Of a DNA stretch of 60,000 nt, positions 19,572 to 30,875 are shown one piece after another (position 1 is the first letter of the stretch; each line of letters begins with the position of its first letter). A program made the position numbers and the translations under genes. Location: contig CM060733.1 of assembly GCA_030704615.1 (NCBI GenBank), positions 17,176,001-17,236,000 on the forward strand, read 5' to 3'. Below the pieces are notes generated by a model, which worked only from the letters and a program-made list of their open reading frames with translations, was not told where the DNA came from and did not search any database. Origin of the DNA: Takakia lepidozioides. Taxonomy: Eukaryota > Streptophyta > Takakiopsida > Takakiales > Takakiaceae.

Positions 19572-22500
19572 ATGGGGTCGGGCAAGCCGAAGCAAAAGCG
19601 GAACGGCCCAAAAGATGATGATCCTGGTGAGCCCGATGGGGGCGACGTGTCACCGAGGCGGCCGTTTGAGGAAGCGATGCATGTTTCCAAAAACGAGGCT
19701 GCTCAAGAGCGGGAGGAATCCGAGGAGTCGGAGCCCAAGGAATCCTTGAGAGCTCCGACAAACCAAGAGATGCCTCCCATGCCGGCAGCCTTTTGGGAAG
19801 GGTTGTTGGCGCAATTTGGCGGGACGTTGAAAGACGTGTTGAAGGCGGCTAATGCCACTTCCACTAAGGCAAAGTTTAAGGTGAAGCCTAAGGAACCCGG
19901 CACCTTCGAGGGCGTCCAAAATCGGAAGGCACTCAACACCTGGCTCCTGGAGCTAGAGCAATACTTCCGGGTGGCCAAGTTGAGTGACGAGGATCGGGTG
20001 GAAGTGGCTCTCACCTATTTGAGGGGCTATGCTCAACAATGGTGGCAAAAACGCCTTCACGACCGAGGTCCAAGCCCGGAAACCTTGAACTGGAGTGGGT
20101 TCAAGGAATTGATGAAGAGACAGTTTGTGCCCCTCAACGCGTCCTGGCTTGCCCGGGACAAGATGAGGAATTTGAAGCAAACAGATGACATTCGGGGGTA
20201 TGTCCAGGCTTTCAATGTGCTGTTGCTCGAAGTCGCGGACATGGCAGAACCAGAAATGGTCTTCAACTTTGTGGCGGGACTGGCCCCATGGGCCAGGCGG
20301 AAGTTGGAGGAGAAGCCACCCAAGACTTTGAACGAGGCAATTGAGAGGGCTGAATGTTTCTCGGATGTCCCTAAGGGTGAGAGACAAGGCCGTACGGAGC
20401 TGAAGCACAAGAAGACCCGGCGGGAAGGTGACTCCTTCCGACCGGAAAAGAAGTGGGATAGGCCACGCAGCGACAATGGCACGTGGAAATCGAAGGGAGG
20501 GCCTTCACACGTCAAGGCACCCGACGCTTCGAAAGGAAAAGCGGGTGGAGCGGCTTATGGCGGACAAAAGGCGACCTTTGATGGAGTGTGTTTCAATTGC
20601 GGGGAGCCCGGGCACATGGCCAAGAAGCGCACGAAACCTCGACAATTGAACATGACTCGGGCAACCACGGAGCTGTCGGAAGATACCATCAGTCGCTTGG
20701 TGGAAGCGGTGGTCGCCAGGACTTGCAAGGTAGGAAACTATTCTTGTGAGTTGTATCAGGAAACTGGCGCCCTGCGTAAAGGGAGTCAGTTATTGTTCGT
20801 GGATGGGATAATATTTGGAACTAACGTGTCGTTGTTGGTGGACACAGGAGCGTCGCACTCCTTCATGACGCCGGCGGCGGCGCGAAAGTTGGGACTCCCG
20901 ACAAGTGACGTGGGGGCCTCCATTGAGGTGCGTTCTGCCAAAGGAGAACCACAGATGGTGACAAGGTTGGCGTTTGATGTTCCTCTTCAACTGGGGAGTT
21001 GGGAGGGATGTGAGAACTTCACCATCTGCGAGATCGATGGAGTGGATCTCATTTTGGGGATGACCTTTTTGAGCAAATCCGGAGCGGTCATAGATGGCCG
21101 CAAGAGAGTAGTCACGCTGCCATGTGGGAATGGTGGCGAGGTCTTACGAGTGTCGGAAACGCCCAAATCCGTGGGAGGGCGAATAAACCTTCTGTCAGCA
21201 AGGGAGTGGGCCGTGGAGGAGGCACACAAGCCCCAATTTTTGCTTTACATTAGAGAAGTGAAAGGAGAAGGCGACGGGGAGCCGAGCCCAGATTGGATCA
21301 AGGGGATTTTGGAGAAATACCAGGATGTGATGCCGGAGGATTTACCAAGCGGCTTGCCACCGCGAAGAGGAGTTGACCACAAGATTGAGGTGATACCGGG
21401 ATCGGAATCGCCTGCCAAGGCACCCTACCGGTTGAGCCACAGGGAGTTGGTCGAGCTGAAGACTCAGCTCAAGGATCTAATGTCAAAGGGGTACATCCGG
21501 CCGAGTAAGTCACCTTGCGGAGCCCCGGTGCTATTCGCAGACAAGAAGGATGGGACGTTGCGGATGTGTGTCGATTACAGGGCTTTGAATAAGGTGACTA
21601 TTAAAAACCGGTACCCTTTGCCAAGGATTGATGACCTTTTCGACCGGTTGGCAGGAGCGAAGTATTTCAGCCGGATCGATTTGCGCTCCGGCTATCATCA
21701 AATTCGGGTGGCGGAAGGGGATGAGGAGAAGACCGCGTGCAGGACAAGGTATGGTTCATATGAGTTCTTGGTGATGCCTTTTCGGCTCACCAATGCACCT
21801 GCAACCTTTAGCACGCTGATGAACAATCTTTTTCAGGAGTGGTTGGATGACTTTGTGATCGTGTACATCGACGACATCTTGGTGTACTTGAAAACAAAGG
21901 AAGAGCACCTGGAGCACCTCAAAAGGGTGTTCCAAAAGTTGCGGGAAGGGAAGCTGTACGCCAAAGCTTCAAAGTGCGAATTCGGGGTCACGAAAGTGGA
22001 GTTCTTGGGGCATGTGATTACACAGGATGGGATCAAAATGGATGACAGAAAGGTGAGGGCGATCTTGGACTGGGAGCCTCCGACTTCGGTCCCGGGAGTG
22101 CGATCCTTCCTAGGACTCGCCTCCTATTACCGGAAGTATGTGAGAAATTTTGCCAAGATCGCGGGGCCGCTGTCGGACCTTATGTGTAAATCCAAAGTCT
22201 GGGTATGGAACACATTTTGTGGCCAAGCTTTTGCTGAATTGAAGCAGCAGATGGCGGAAGCTCCAGTCTTAAAAATCCCAGAGTTCGATCGTCCATTTGA
22301 GATTCATACAGATGCGTCGGACTTCGCGATTGGGGGTGTACTGATGCAAGATGGACGTCCAGTGGCTTACGAAAGTAAGAAACTGAATGAAGTGGAGCGA
22401 CGGTGGCCGACGCACGAGAAAGAGATGAAGGCGGTGGTGCACTGTCTTGAGCTTTGGCGCCACTATGTTGGTTCCAACCCAGTGAAGGTGTTCACGGACA

Positions 22501-24122
22501 ATGTCACGGTGAAGTATTTTGCCACGCAGCCCAAGTTGTCCCCAAAACAACTTAGGTGACAAGATACTTTGGCAGTGTTCGACGTGGATATCCAGTACAA
22601 ACCGGGACGAGACAACGTGGTGGCCGATGCTTTAAGTAGAAAAACAGCTCTTGTTGGTGTACAAGGGCGAGACGACGCTCCAAAGGAAGATCCGAAAGGC
22701 TTGCCGGAAGGATGAGCTGGCGAAGTCCGTGATGCAGGACTTGAGGAAAGGGATTAAATCGCAGTTCCACTTGCAAAATGGACTGCTCCGATATAAGCAA
22801 AAACGTCTCTACGTGCCGAAGGGAGGGATCAGAGATAGTCTCTTGAGAGAATGCCATGATAGCCCGCTTGCAGGCCACGGCGAAGCCAAGCGCACCGCGG
22901 CACTCTTGAAGAAAGAGTATTTCTGGCCCAAGCTGAGGGAGGAGGCAGAGGAGTATGTCAAGACATGCACCACATGCCAACAGAACCAGAGCGAGTACAA
23001 AAAGCAAGCGGGGCTGTTACAACCCTTGCCAATTCCAGAGGGGACTTGGGAAAGCGTCTCGATGGATTTCATGACTGCTATGCCGCTGTCAAAAGGATTC
23101 GATGCAATCATGGTGGTGGTGGATAGGTTCAGTAAAATAGGCCATTTCATCCCCACCAAGGAGACGGCAACGGCGCAGGAGACAGGGCGACTTTACTTCG
23201 CCCACGTCTTAAAGCATCATGGAGTCCCGAAGGATATTGTCTCGGACCGCGATCCAAAGTTTACGAGTAAATTTTGGAGGGCACTTTGGAAGAAGATGGG
23301 GACGAGGCTGAAGATGAGCACCGCCTTCCGACCTACGACCGACGGCCAAACAGAAAGAGTGAATTCCGTAGTGAAGCAGATCTTGCGGAATTACGTGTCG
23401 GCAGACCAAACAGACTGGGTGGAACACTTAGACGCGGCAGAGTTCTGTTATAATAACACAGAACACTCCGCAACGGGAGTTTCCCTTTTCGTATTGGTCT
23501 ATGGAAAAGCACCTCTGGTGCCGACAAGTTGGGCCGCCCAAGACGTTGAGGAACCGGCAGTAGCGGCAGTACTGGAAGAACGCGAGCGTTTGTTGAAGCT
23601 CGCAAAGTACAACATTGCCAAAGCTAGGAAACGGTATGAAAGGCAGGCGAATCGGAAGCGGAGGGAAGTGAAGTTTGAGGCAGGCACAGAGGTCTGGTTG
23701 AACATCAAGAATTTCCGACTACCTCCGGAAGTGAGTCCAAAGTTTGTACCTCCGTATGCGGGACCCTTTCGCATTCGGACGGTTATGAATGAGGATGTGT
23801 ATGAATTGGAGCTGCCGGCAAACAACAAGGTGCACCCAGTATTCCATGTCTCCCTTTTGAAGCCTTACTTCAAGCGCGTCCGAATCGGCATCAAGTGTTG
23901 CGTCCGCCACCTATGCTGTTGGATCATGAAAATGAACCTGAGTACGAGGTGGAGACAATACTTAAGTCGAGGAGGTTCAAGAACCGAGAAATGGAGTATC
24001 TCGTCAAATGGAAGGGCTATCATCATGTGGAGGCATCTTGGGTGCGTGCCTCAGAAATGGGAAACGCATCCGAGGCGGTTGCAGCTTTCGAAGGACGACC
24101 TCAAAAGCGGAAGAAGCGTTGA
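19572..24122 (+). pseudogene. Chromovirus gag-pol polyprotein with chromodomain, broken
   Basis: The ATG at 19572 ([11 protein letters not shown]) is preferred because the upstream frame runs through the primer site. Gag carries a single zinc knuckle at 20588-20630, [14 protein letters not shown], in which the fourth ligand is Arg (CGC) instead of Cys. Protease: [11 protein letters not shown] at 20841. [12 protein letters not shown], and YIDD at 21864-21875. RNase [14 protein letters not shown] near 22307. A TGA at 22557 replaces the Trp of the usual LRWQ. A frameshift follows near 22660; integrase then reads from 22651 with HHCC finger (CTTCQQNQ) and acidic triad near 23060, 23241 and 23349. 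After HPVFHVSLLKPYF (about 23860) a second frameshift leads to the chromodomain (23895-24122: YEVETILKSRRF, EYLVKWKGY, SWVRASEM). Confidence 0.95.
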
Positions 24123-25028
24123 TGGGGACATCAACCTTGGAGCGTGGGGGGAGGAAATGCATGCTTAGCCCGGCTTAGCTAGCTTAGGAATCCGATTGCA
24201 AAAACTTGTATTGTACAAAAATTTGTTATAAAGGAAATGGGTTCCAAATTCTGTGCGTCCTATTTTGTTTGGAATGGTGATGCATGGTGTGGTTGGCTAG
24301 TGTGTAGAATGCATGCTAGCTTACAAAAGTGGGAGAGGTAAATTGGGTTAATCGTGTGTTTGCGTAGTGCCGAAATCGGGTGACCCCCATCCGAGGGGCA
24401 AGGAAACTTGCGCCTTCTTTGGGAGTTCACGTGCTAGTGCGCACCTGGCGCGTGCGCGTACTATAACTGCGCTACCGAGGGGGTTGCCTTGTAGTGCGGG
24501 CTAACGCGGAAGGTACGTGCTTCCGTTCACGTACTATAATCGTGTAGCCTCGGGACGAAGTCGTAGTGCGGCTTCGGCGTGTTCCCGTACCTCAAGCCAG
24601 CATTCCAAGGCGGACCCAATTGTAGTGATTGGGGCGCACGGTTGGTTCAAGGTTATCTTCCTAGTCAAAGAGGGTTCCAGGGAACCCTTGCTCAAGGTGA
24701 TGCCAAAAGCGGCATCATGAGCGGTCGCAAGCAATGTTGTTGCAGTAAGGCGATTCGATCCTCGGGGAGGATCGTTCCTTGGCCTTGAAGTAGGCTAAGA
24801 AGAGTGCACTGGGAGGAGCTGGAGAGGCTCCACCCTTGGCCGGGACTTGGAGGAAGTCGGCCAAACTAGCTAGTGGAGAGTAGAGTCAAGTGTGGGGTTT
24901 GGTTCTTTGCCATGGGACGCCATGGTACGGAAACAAACTCCTTGATGTGGGACGCCACAACTTGGATGTTCGTTTCTACAAAATGGACAAGTCAATGAGG
25001 ACATCGACTCCCTGTTGGTAGGGGTGTG
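24123..25028 (+). other. Chromovirus 3' noncoding region
   Basis: About 900 bp separate pol from the 3' LTR. No gene is supported; 24420-24600 is GC-rich with several gtgcgc and cgtacta words. I see no strong polypurine tract directly before 25029; ggtaggggtgtg is the nearest G-rich run. Confidence 0.6.
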
Positions 25029-25998
25029 TGTCGCGGCCCTTTGCCTTGAGGGCAGGGGGTCGGGACACATGAGGGGCTGCCCCTGTGGTGGGGGCAGCGG
25101 CAGTGATAGGTATGGGGGCTGAAGCACCCTTGAGTGCCCAAGGCACTCAGGAAGCGGAGGCGCTCTGTCGCGGCCCTTTGCCTTGAGGGCAGGGGGTCGG
25201 GACACATGAGGGGCTGCCCCTGTGGTGGGGGCAGCGGCAGTGATAGGTATGGGGGGCTGAAGCACCCTTGAGTGCCCAAGGCACTCAGGGAAGCGGAGGC
25301 GCTCTGTCGCGGCCCTTTGCCTTGAGGGCAGGGGGTCGGGACACATGAGGGGCTGCCCCTGTGGTGGGGGCAGCGGCAGTGATAGGTATGGGGGGCTGAA
25401 GCACCCTTGAGTGCCCAAGGCACTCAGGGAAGCGGAGGCGCTCACTAGGTGGAGCCCCGCACACCGGGTTGCGGTGGGGGTGGCTCCACAAGGAGTGGTG
25501 GTAGCTTTGCGGGACTTAGTGGGGGTGGCATAGGACTCACCATGGGGGCGGAGAACTCGTGGTGGGAGTCGTGGGGAGTCTTGGGACTCATCACAGTCCA
25601 TAGGGGCCGTGGTGAGTGGGCCAAGACTCACCGCGACTCATCACCGGGAGTCGAGGGTTTTCGTGGTGGTTCGCCATAAAATGGCATGGCTGGTTGTGAA
25701 ACCCCCGCGGACAGCTACAGAAGTATATATAGAGAGAAGTAACCCCGAGAACGGTGCAAGCCCGTTGGTGACCAAAAACTAGTGAGTAAGCGAGCGAGCC
25801 GGAAAGTGACCAAAGAGTGGGGAGCTGTTCCGGACTGCCAACTACCAAAGGGAATTCCCGCTGGTTCCAAATCGGTGGAGGGTTCTTTGGGAGAACAAAG
25901 GGGAAGTTGGCCCGGCGGCCGAGTTGGGAGTCAGGCGCGCGCATCAAAGCGAGTAACTATGACTTGAGGGGGAGCTTGCCGAAGTGAGGTGCGCAACA
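25029..25998 (+). repeat. 3' LTR of chromovirus, with triplicated 5' head
   Basis: 970 bp. The first 137-139 bp occur three times in tandem (25029-25165, 25166-25304, 25305-25443), each starting tgtcgcggccctttgcc and ending aagcggaggcgctc. Only the third continues into the rest of the LTR. A 34-bp deletion lies near 25900. Each head unit contains the inverted pair gcacccttgagtgcc/caaggcactc. Confidence 0.95.
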
Positions 25999-26720
25999 AG
26001 GAAACTACCCAAAAACAGATAACAAGATGAAGAGAAGCTTTGGAATGAACACTTTTCCGACCCCAATCAGTGGGGGGACAATGGAGACAAAAAGATGAGT
26101 GCTTGTTCGACTACAGAGAGAAGCAGTTGCAATTCAGAAATTGGAACTACTGTTAAGTAGGGTTGGGGTGTTTTCTGGAAGAACTTCACGCCGTCGGTGT
26201 CAGCTGCTAGCAGCAAGGCTGAGGGATGTATTCATGATCTGTACACGGGCACGGATAGCTGAAGGACCGGGGATAGCTGAGGGACCAGGGATAGAGGTCC
26301 AAATTCATGTTTAGGTTCAGGCTGAGGGATCAATAGCTACAAGAAATCAGCTGGAGTAGATGGTCAGTTGTTGCAAATGGAAACAATAGCGGCAGCAGCA
26401 CAATTGATAGAATGAGGTGTTGCTAATGAAGGTACCTTCCTCAACACATTTCAGCCATAGAGTAGTAGACGCATTCAGCATAGGAACTAGCCTTGAGAAG
26501 CTGAGTTGGGTGTTTCCTAGAATAAATCAGGCTGTCATTGTCAGCTACTAGCAGCAAGGCAAGGATGAATGCATGATTTGTGCAGAGGCATGGGTAGCTA
26601 AAGGAGCAAAGAGAGTGTGGGTCCAGATTCATCCTATAGGGCCAGATTTCAAGCAGACGATTACCTATGATTCCTTGTGGATCAATAGCTACAAGAAACC
26701 TGCATAGGTAGATGGTCTAT
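25999..26720 (+). pseudogene. OSB-type PDF-motif exons, continuation after chromovirus
   Basis: After the AGGAA duplication the array resumes. 26027-26100 reads EEKLWNEHFSDPNQWGDNGD, a PDF first half. The degenerate second half follows at 26199-26370. A last unit at 26440-26700 can be read CAEAWVAKGAKRVWVQIHP and then GPDFKQTITYDSLWINSYKK to a stop, which retains the PDF and LWI core of the motif's second half. These modules align with 18241-18620 (shared gtcagctgctagcagcaagg). The gene's OB-fold part is not visible; it is probably a decayed OSB or PDF-only gene. Confidence 0.6.
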
Positions 26721-26898
26721 TCCGTGGGACTCAATCTGTCACTGAGTCTTGCATTATGAGGATCACAATTGCTTGGTAGCTTACCTGCACGAGGCCTTGA
26801 CCCTTAGGCAATCCCCAGAGCAGTAGTCGCTTTAGGCTGCTTTTTTGCTTTGGTTTTTTCATTTTGTACCATAAGTTCTTTGAGCTTTCCGCAGATGT

Positions 26899-26904
26899 AA
26901 TAAA
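26899..26904 (+). terminator. Polyadenylation signal candidate
   Basis: AATAAA lies about 200 bp after the last PDF exon and is followed by T-rich sequence with repeated TTTCATTTCA words (26915-26960), suiting a plant 3' end for the plus-strand PDF array. Confidence 0.45.
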
Positions 26905-27120
26905 GTACCATTTTGTTTCATTTCATTTCATTTTCATTTCGTTTTGTTTCATGGCATGTCTTTCATCGTTTTCGCATTTCTAATGACATCATTAGTTCTC
27001 TTGTATGGCATTACATGCGTATGTACTAGTCGGCTTACTACAAATACCAAAACTTCAAAGCATGAACCACTATGAGTGATTGTTCAAGTAATTTCGAGCA
27101 CTTCATTTAAAGTAGTAAAG

Positions 27121-27166
27121 CAGTGGTTGCGCCGACTTTCGCAGTGGCAAATCGGCGCAACCACTG
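27121..27166. repeat. Perfect 15-bp inverted repeat (hairpin)
   Basis: Arms cagtggttgcgccga (27121-27135) and tcggcgcaaccactg (27152-27166) are perfectly complementary around a 16-base loop. No T-run follows. Confidence 0.9.
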
Positions 27167-27462
27167 GGCATGTAGCATTGCAAGTTATGTGGTCGACTGC
27201 CACGTGGCGCCCTGGGCCCGTGCCATGTGGCAGCAGTGCTGCTCGTCGCGGCGCCGCCACGTCGTCATCCACATCGTCGTCCATGTCCGCGTCCACGTCT
27301 GCGTCCATGTGTCACTGCGCTCCGGTAAGTCAGTCCACTCATCCGGAGGGAAAAGTCAAAGTCAGCCCAAAAGGTCAGACACACGGGCGGCCAGCCTGGT
27401 TACGCCACGTGGTTCTTCAGCATTAACCGCAATAATTGCTGAGCAGTTGTTCGCGCGTCTGC

Positions 27463-27590
27463 GTCATTTACCACTCCAATCATTGGATGTCCGACCCCAA
27501 CTTCCACGTCTATTGTAACTAGTCGTTTGTAAATTCCGATTTTTTGACTTTTACGACTCAAAATGAGTCGTTACCCTAGTGGTAAATGAC
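27463..27590. repeat. 13-bp inverted repeat flanking an 8-bp palindrome
   Basis: Outer arms gtcatttaccact (27463-27475) and agtggtaaatgac (27578-27590) are perfect complements. Inside, acgactca-aaa-tgagtcgt (27553-27571) forms a tight stem. The pair could be TIRs of a tiny MITE-like unit of about 128 bp; no target duplication is evident. Confidence 0.7.
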
Positions 27591-27759
27591 ACAAATGCTT
27601 CTAGACGTTGAAGATGAAATCGCAAAGCCCGCAACTCTAAGGCCCCCATGCCTTGCAACATCAATGATAGCCAGGCCTGCCCCACCGGGCCAGGGCCATG
27701 GTAAAGCTCTGGACCCCTAACTGCAGAGAGAGGTAGGTAGAGGCCAAGTTTAAGCCACG

Positions 27760-28408
27760 TTAGTTGTTGGTGATGAAGAAAGCGGGTTTGATCACCCCTG
27801 CAGGCAGGCGCTCAGAGTTGCGCAGATCCAACTCCTGCCCGGCAAGATGTCTAGCTCTAGAAATCACAGCAGTAGATTCAAGCGAGGGCCTAACAAATAA
27901 AGACTCGTGATGGCTTGTTAGTGCAGCAAAATCCTCCTCGATAGCTCTCTCTATTCTCCCAAACCAGAGACGGTCTTCATCAGTGATTTCACAAAGTAAG
28001 TCACCAAACTCTCGCGACAATTTGATCTCTCGCTCAAGTTCTGCTACTTGCTGTCTATCACTAAGGTAATCAGGCCAGGATCCACAAAATTGTCGAAGTT
28101 GTAACAATCCAGGTCGAAGCTATCTAAGGAACTAGATGATCTCACAGGACTCGGCGACCAAGCCTCAACTTTTACTAGGTTAGCATAATCGCTAGTACTC
28201 AAGAGAGCTCAAAAGAACAACAAAGATTTGCACTCACAATAGTGTTAGCAACTACAGGAGGCACAAACAAGGCAACAATGCCAGACCGCTCTTTAGAAAC
28301 TACAAGATTAGGATGCAACGACATAGAAACTTCATGCTGAATGCAAGGAACATCCCCTTCCCTGTTAGCAACACAGCTAGAGACTGTAGCAGTAGCCATG
28401 ACATGCAA
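27760..28408 (-). pseudogene. Decayed minus-strand ORFs, possible retroelement gag
   Basis: Two frames, 28408-28199 (starting MATATVSSCVANREGDV) and 28107-27760 (AELEREIKLSREFGDLL, DEDRLWFGRIERAIEEDF), have a protein-like composition and can be linked through short frames with one or two shifts. They lie just downstream of a minus-strand sequence TTGGTGTCAGAGATC (28725-28711), similar to a tRNA primer site. A gag position would fit. No zinc knuckle or RT is present, so the assignment is weak. Confidence 0.3.
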
Positions 28409-28710
28409 AAGTTAGGCAACAGTGAGACAACGCGGCAACAAGCAAAAACGCCGCAAGGAGGCCAGCCGCCATCATTAGGAAAGACTATAAAGCAACTAGC
28501 ACAAGCAAGATTAGTCCGTGCGATACTTAAGCATCCAGGGACGACCAACAGACGAGAAACAAAACCAAAAAACATCCGCGCAGCTACCTGACGAGACTCC
28601 ACCACAAATCTGAGCCGAAGAATATGCTCATTTCCTCTCAAAGAATCAGCTTTTCACAAGAAGGGGGGTAAGCATGAGACAAGCAATGCGCAAGAGGATG
28701 ATCAATGCGG

Positions 28711-29065
28711 GATCTCTGACACCAAAGCTCTCATCCACACTGCGCTCAAGAACTTCACATACACGGTAACACCAGAGTACACCAGGCTGCCTGACACAAG
28801 TCAGGGCGCCGCTTATACACTAACCCTAGAGCTGTTATAAGCTGCCGCATGGCAAGGCGCTATAAGCTGAGCGTGCGGCACCTCTTTCCTGCCATGGATT
28901 TAATCGGACGGCCCAGATGAAGGCACCTTCTAAACTAACCTCAGTCCGAGGTATGATTGCAATGGAACCAATGGTACAATCAGCGAAAAAATACTAGGGA
29001 TGAATGAGTATAGCTAACGGATGAAATAGGTAAAATAAAAAGGTAGGAAAGAATGGGCCTTCACA
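28711..29065 (-). other. Possible LTR remnant with primer-site-like sequence
   Basis: On the minus strand about 340 bp end just before TTGGTGTCAGAG, which is one base from the Met primer motif TGGTATCAGAG. A TATA-like gtgtataagc lies about 110 bp upstream of it. There is no second LTR in the window. The region ends where repeat R2 starts. Confidence 0.3.
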
Positions 29066-29075
29066 GGGTCGTGCG

Positions 29076-29910
29076 AAATGTATTGAAGTTTACAAAATTA
29101 TTCTGGCAAAGCAAGAGACACAGCCCAAAAAGCCAACCTTCATTGCTATAAGAAAGAAAAGAAAGAAAGAAAGAATTTATGATGTCCACTAAGAGCAGTA
29201 ACTCGGTATCTTCATTGTTTATCTTACGCATCTCAGAATTTGTTTATCTTACACATCTCACTGGTGTCCTTGCAGAAAGATGAAGATGCACAAAAATGTG
29301 GCTCTGTTTTTCTTGGGGTGGTTTGTTCTTTCATGCATTCTTAGCCTTACTTTGAAATAGAAGGGATTGTACATTAGAGAGTGAAGCAGGACATAGTAGT
29401 AAGGATATAGCATCTCATGCCATAGCTGGTGCATAGAATAGCAGTCTGTATACCCTCAAATGCAGTGTAGATAAAGGGCCTTCTCTCAGTACGTGTTGTG
29501 ATGGGATGTGAAGTATATGAAACTTTGCCTTTCTCCGAAAGAATGTAAGCTCTTGTATGGAGTCTTGACTTCAGAGCTCAACTTTCAAACAGTCTACAAG
29601 ATTACCCAGAGATTCCTTTCCATGTGGCATTTCTTTGTTTGGATTGCCCACAAGGATAACATTGCCTTGGTTTGGTTTCTTTTACACCCATAATTATTGA
29701 CATGGTGTGGAACCCCTAACTGAAGGGAGTGTGCGTAGTCATGGCTACTTCTACATGGACCAAACCAGCTCATATGCCAGTGTAAAAAAACTGGCACATT
29801 TCTGGAAGTTTACAATGTGATGTTTTTAAGATGGAAGACTTTTGGCCACAGCTCTTTGAGATAGGCCTAGAAAACTCCTCCACTCCTTCACAACATTATC
29901 CATTGGGTGC
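29076..29910 (+). repeat. Segmental repeat R2, copy 2 (3' flank of the PPR gene)
   Basis: Counterpart of 1534-2390, in the same orientation. It is adjacent to the full PPR gene's downstream region here, whereas in copy 1 it abuts the gene's 5' exon segment. No gene inside. Confidence 0.85.
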
Positions 29911-30875
29911 CATGTAGGACGCCATGGCTTTTGGGCCAAAGCAAACTTGGACCATCAGCATTGCTCCCTCACAAACACACACCCAACACTCAAAAAGCAA
30001 GTAGAAACTAGAAACCTCACATGAGAAACCAAACACTCCCGGACGGAAAGCAACGCAGCCAAACACTCACTCGCTCAGTCAAGAACAGTCTACCACAGAC
30101 CGCCTGCCACAGTGTGTTTGGCTCTAAATACAGATGCGTGAAAATGACATAAAAGATCTTGTATGCACAGCAGGTCCAGCTTGGGCATGAATATGGGTGT
30201 TTAGGATTATGTTAGCTCACTTTCATTAAGCCTCAAAAGTGTGTTTTCAAATTGTTGGCTGGATCGACTCGATGGCTTGCAGGCTAAGGTATGAATGTAT
30301 ATCCTCTGAGCTTGCTGCTTGGACGGCACATTTCTTTGGTGAATTGCTGATATGCAGGATAATTTGGGTCTTGGCCAGAAAGCAGGGTTGTCAGTCATCT
30401 CACAGTGCTTAGGTATGTGTCGCAGGTCAAGCGCAAGAAATGTGATCCTGCGAGTTCGTCTGAAGGACTCGCCTTTTAACGCGGTAGAAGAGAAATAGCC
30501 GGGGTGCGTAGCTTGGCTTATGTATTGTGGGCTGTTGGCATGGCCAGAGCCTATAATGTGATGGGCTGTTAAGGAGACCGATTGATTTCTGTGAAGCCAT
30601 CCGGTGGGGGCTCTTTTTGGCACTAACAAACATCCTTTTTAGCAAGGAGATATCCTCTGCAACACTGTTTCCAGTGCATCCTACTCCCCAAGCTGTACTT
30701 CACCTCTAATGATCATCCCCACCATAGGAAGCCAATTGGTTGACATGTACTGATGTTTATACTTTCGAGTCTATAATCATTCCTTTCCACCTTGCAAAGC
30801 TTACGCATGTGGTAACATATATGACCTCTTCAACCTCACAATTGAAGCAACACACTTTCTTTCATGTTGCTGGCT
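29911..30875 (-). other. 3' flank / 3' UTR of the PPR gene
   Basis: No independent gene is supported. The minus-strand frames here lack family resemblance. The region follows the DYW stop codon and probably includes the 3' UTR. Confidence 0.5.

Larger units (their letters stand above)
18790..25998 (+). mobile_element. Full-length chromovirus (Ty3/gypsy with chromodomain)
   Basis: The element has both LTRs (TGTCGCGG...GCGACA/GCAACA), a 5-bp target duplication AGGAA (18785-18789 and 25999-26003), an initiator-Met primer site, gag-protease-RT-RNase H-integrase and a C-terminal chromodomain. Chromodomain plus Met-tRNA primer site place it among plant chromoviruses. Outside the triplication and one deletion I counted only about eight substitutions between LTRs, so insertion is fairly recent. 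The coding region is disabled by one stop and two frameshifts. It split a PDF-motif array. Confidence 0.95.

Noticed and set aside
24870-25631. 253-codon minus-strand ORF in the chromovirus 3' LTR
   Set aside because: It is produced by the triplicated LTR head read backwards; its repeated peptide reflects DNA duplication.
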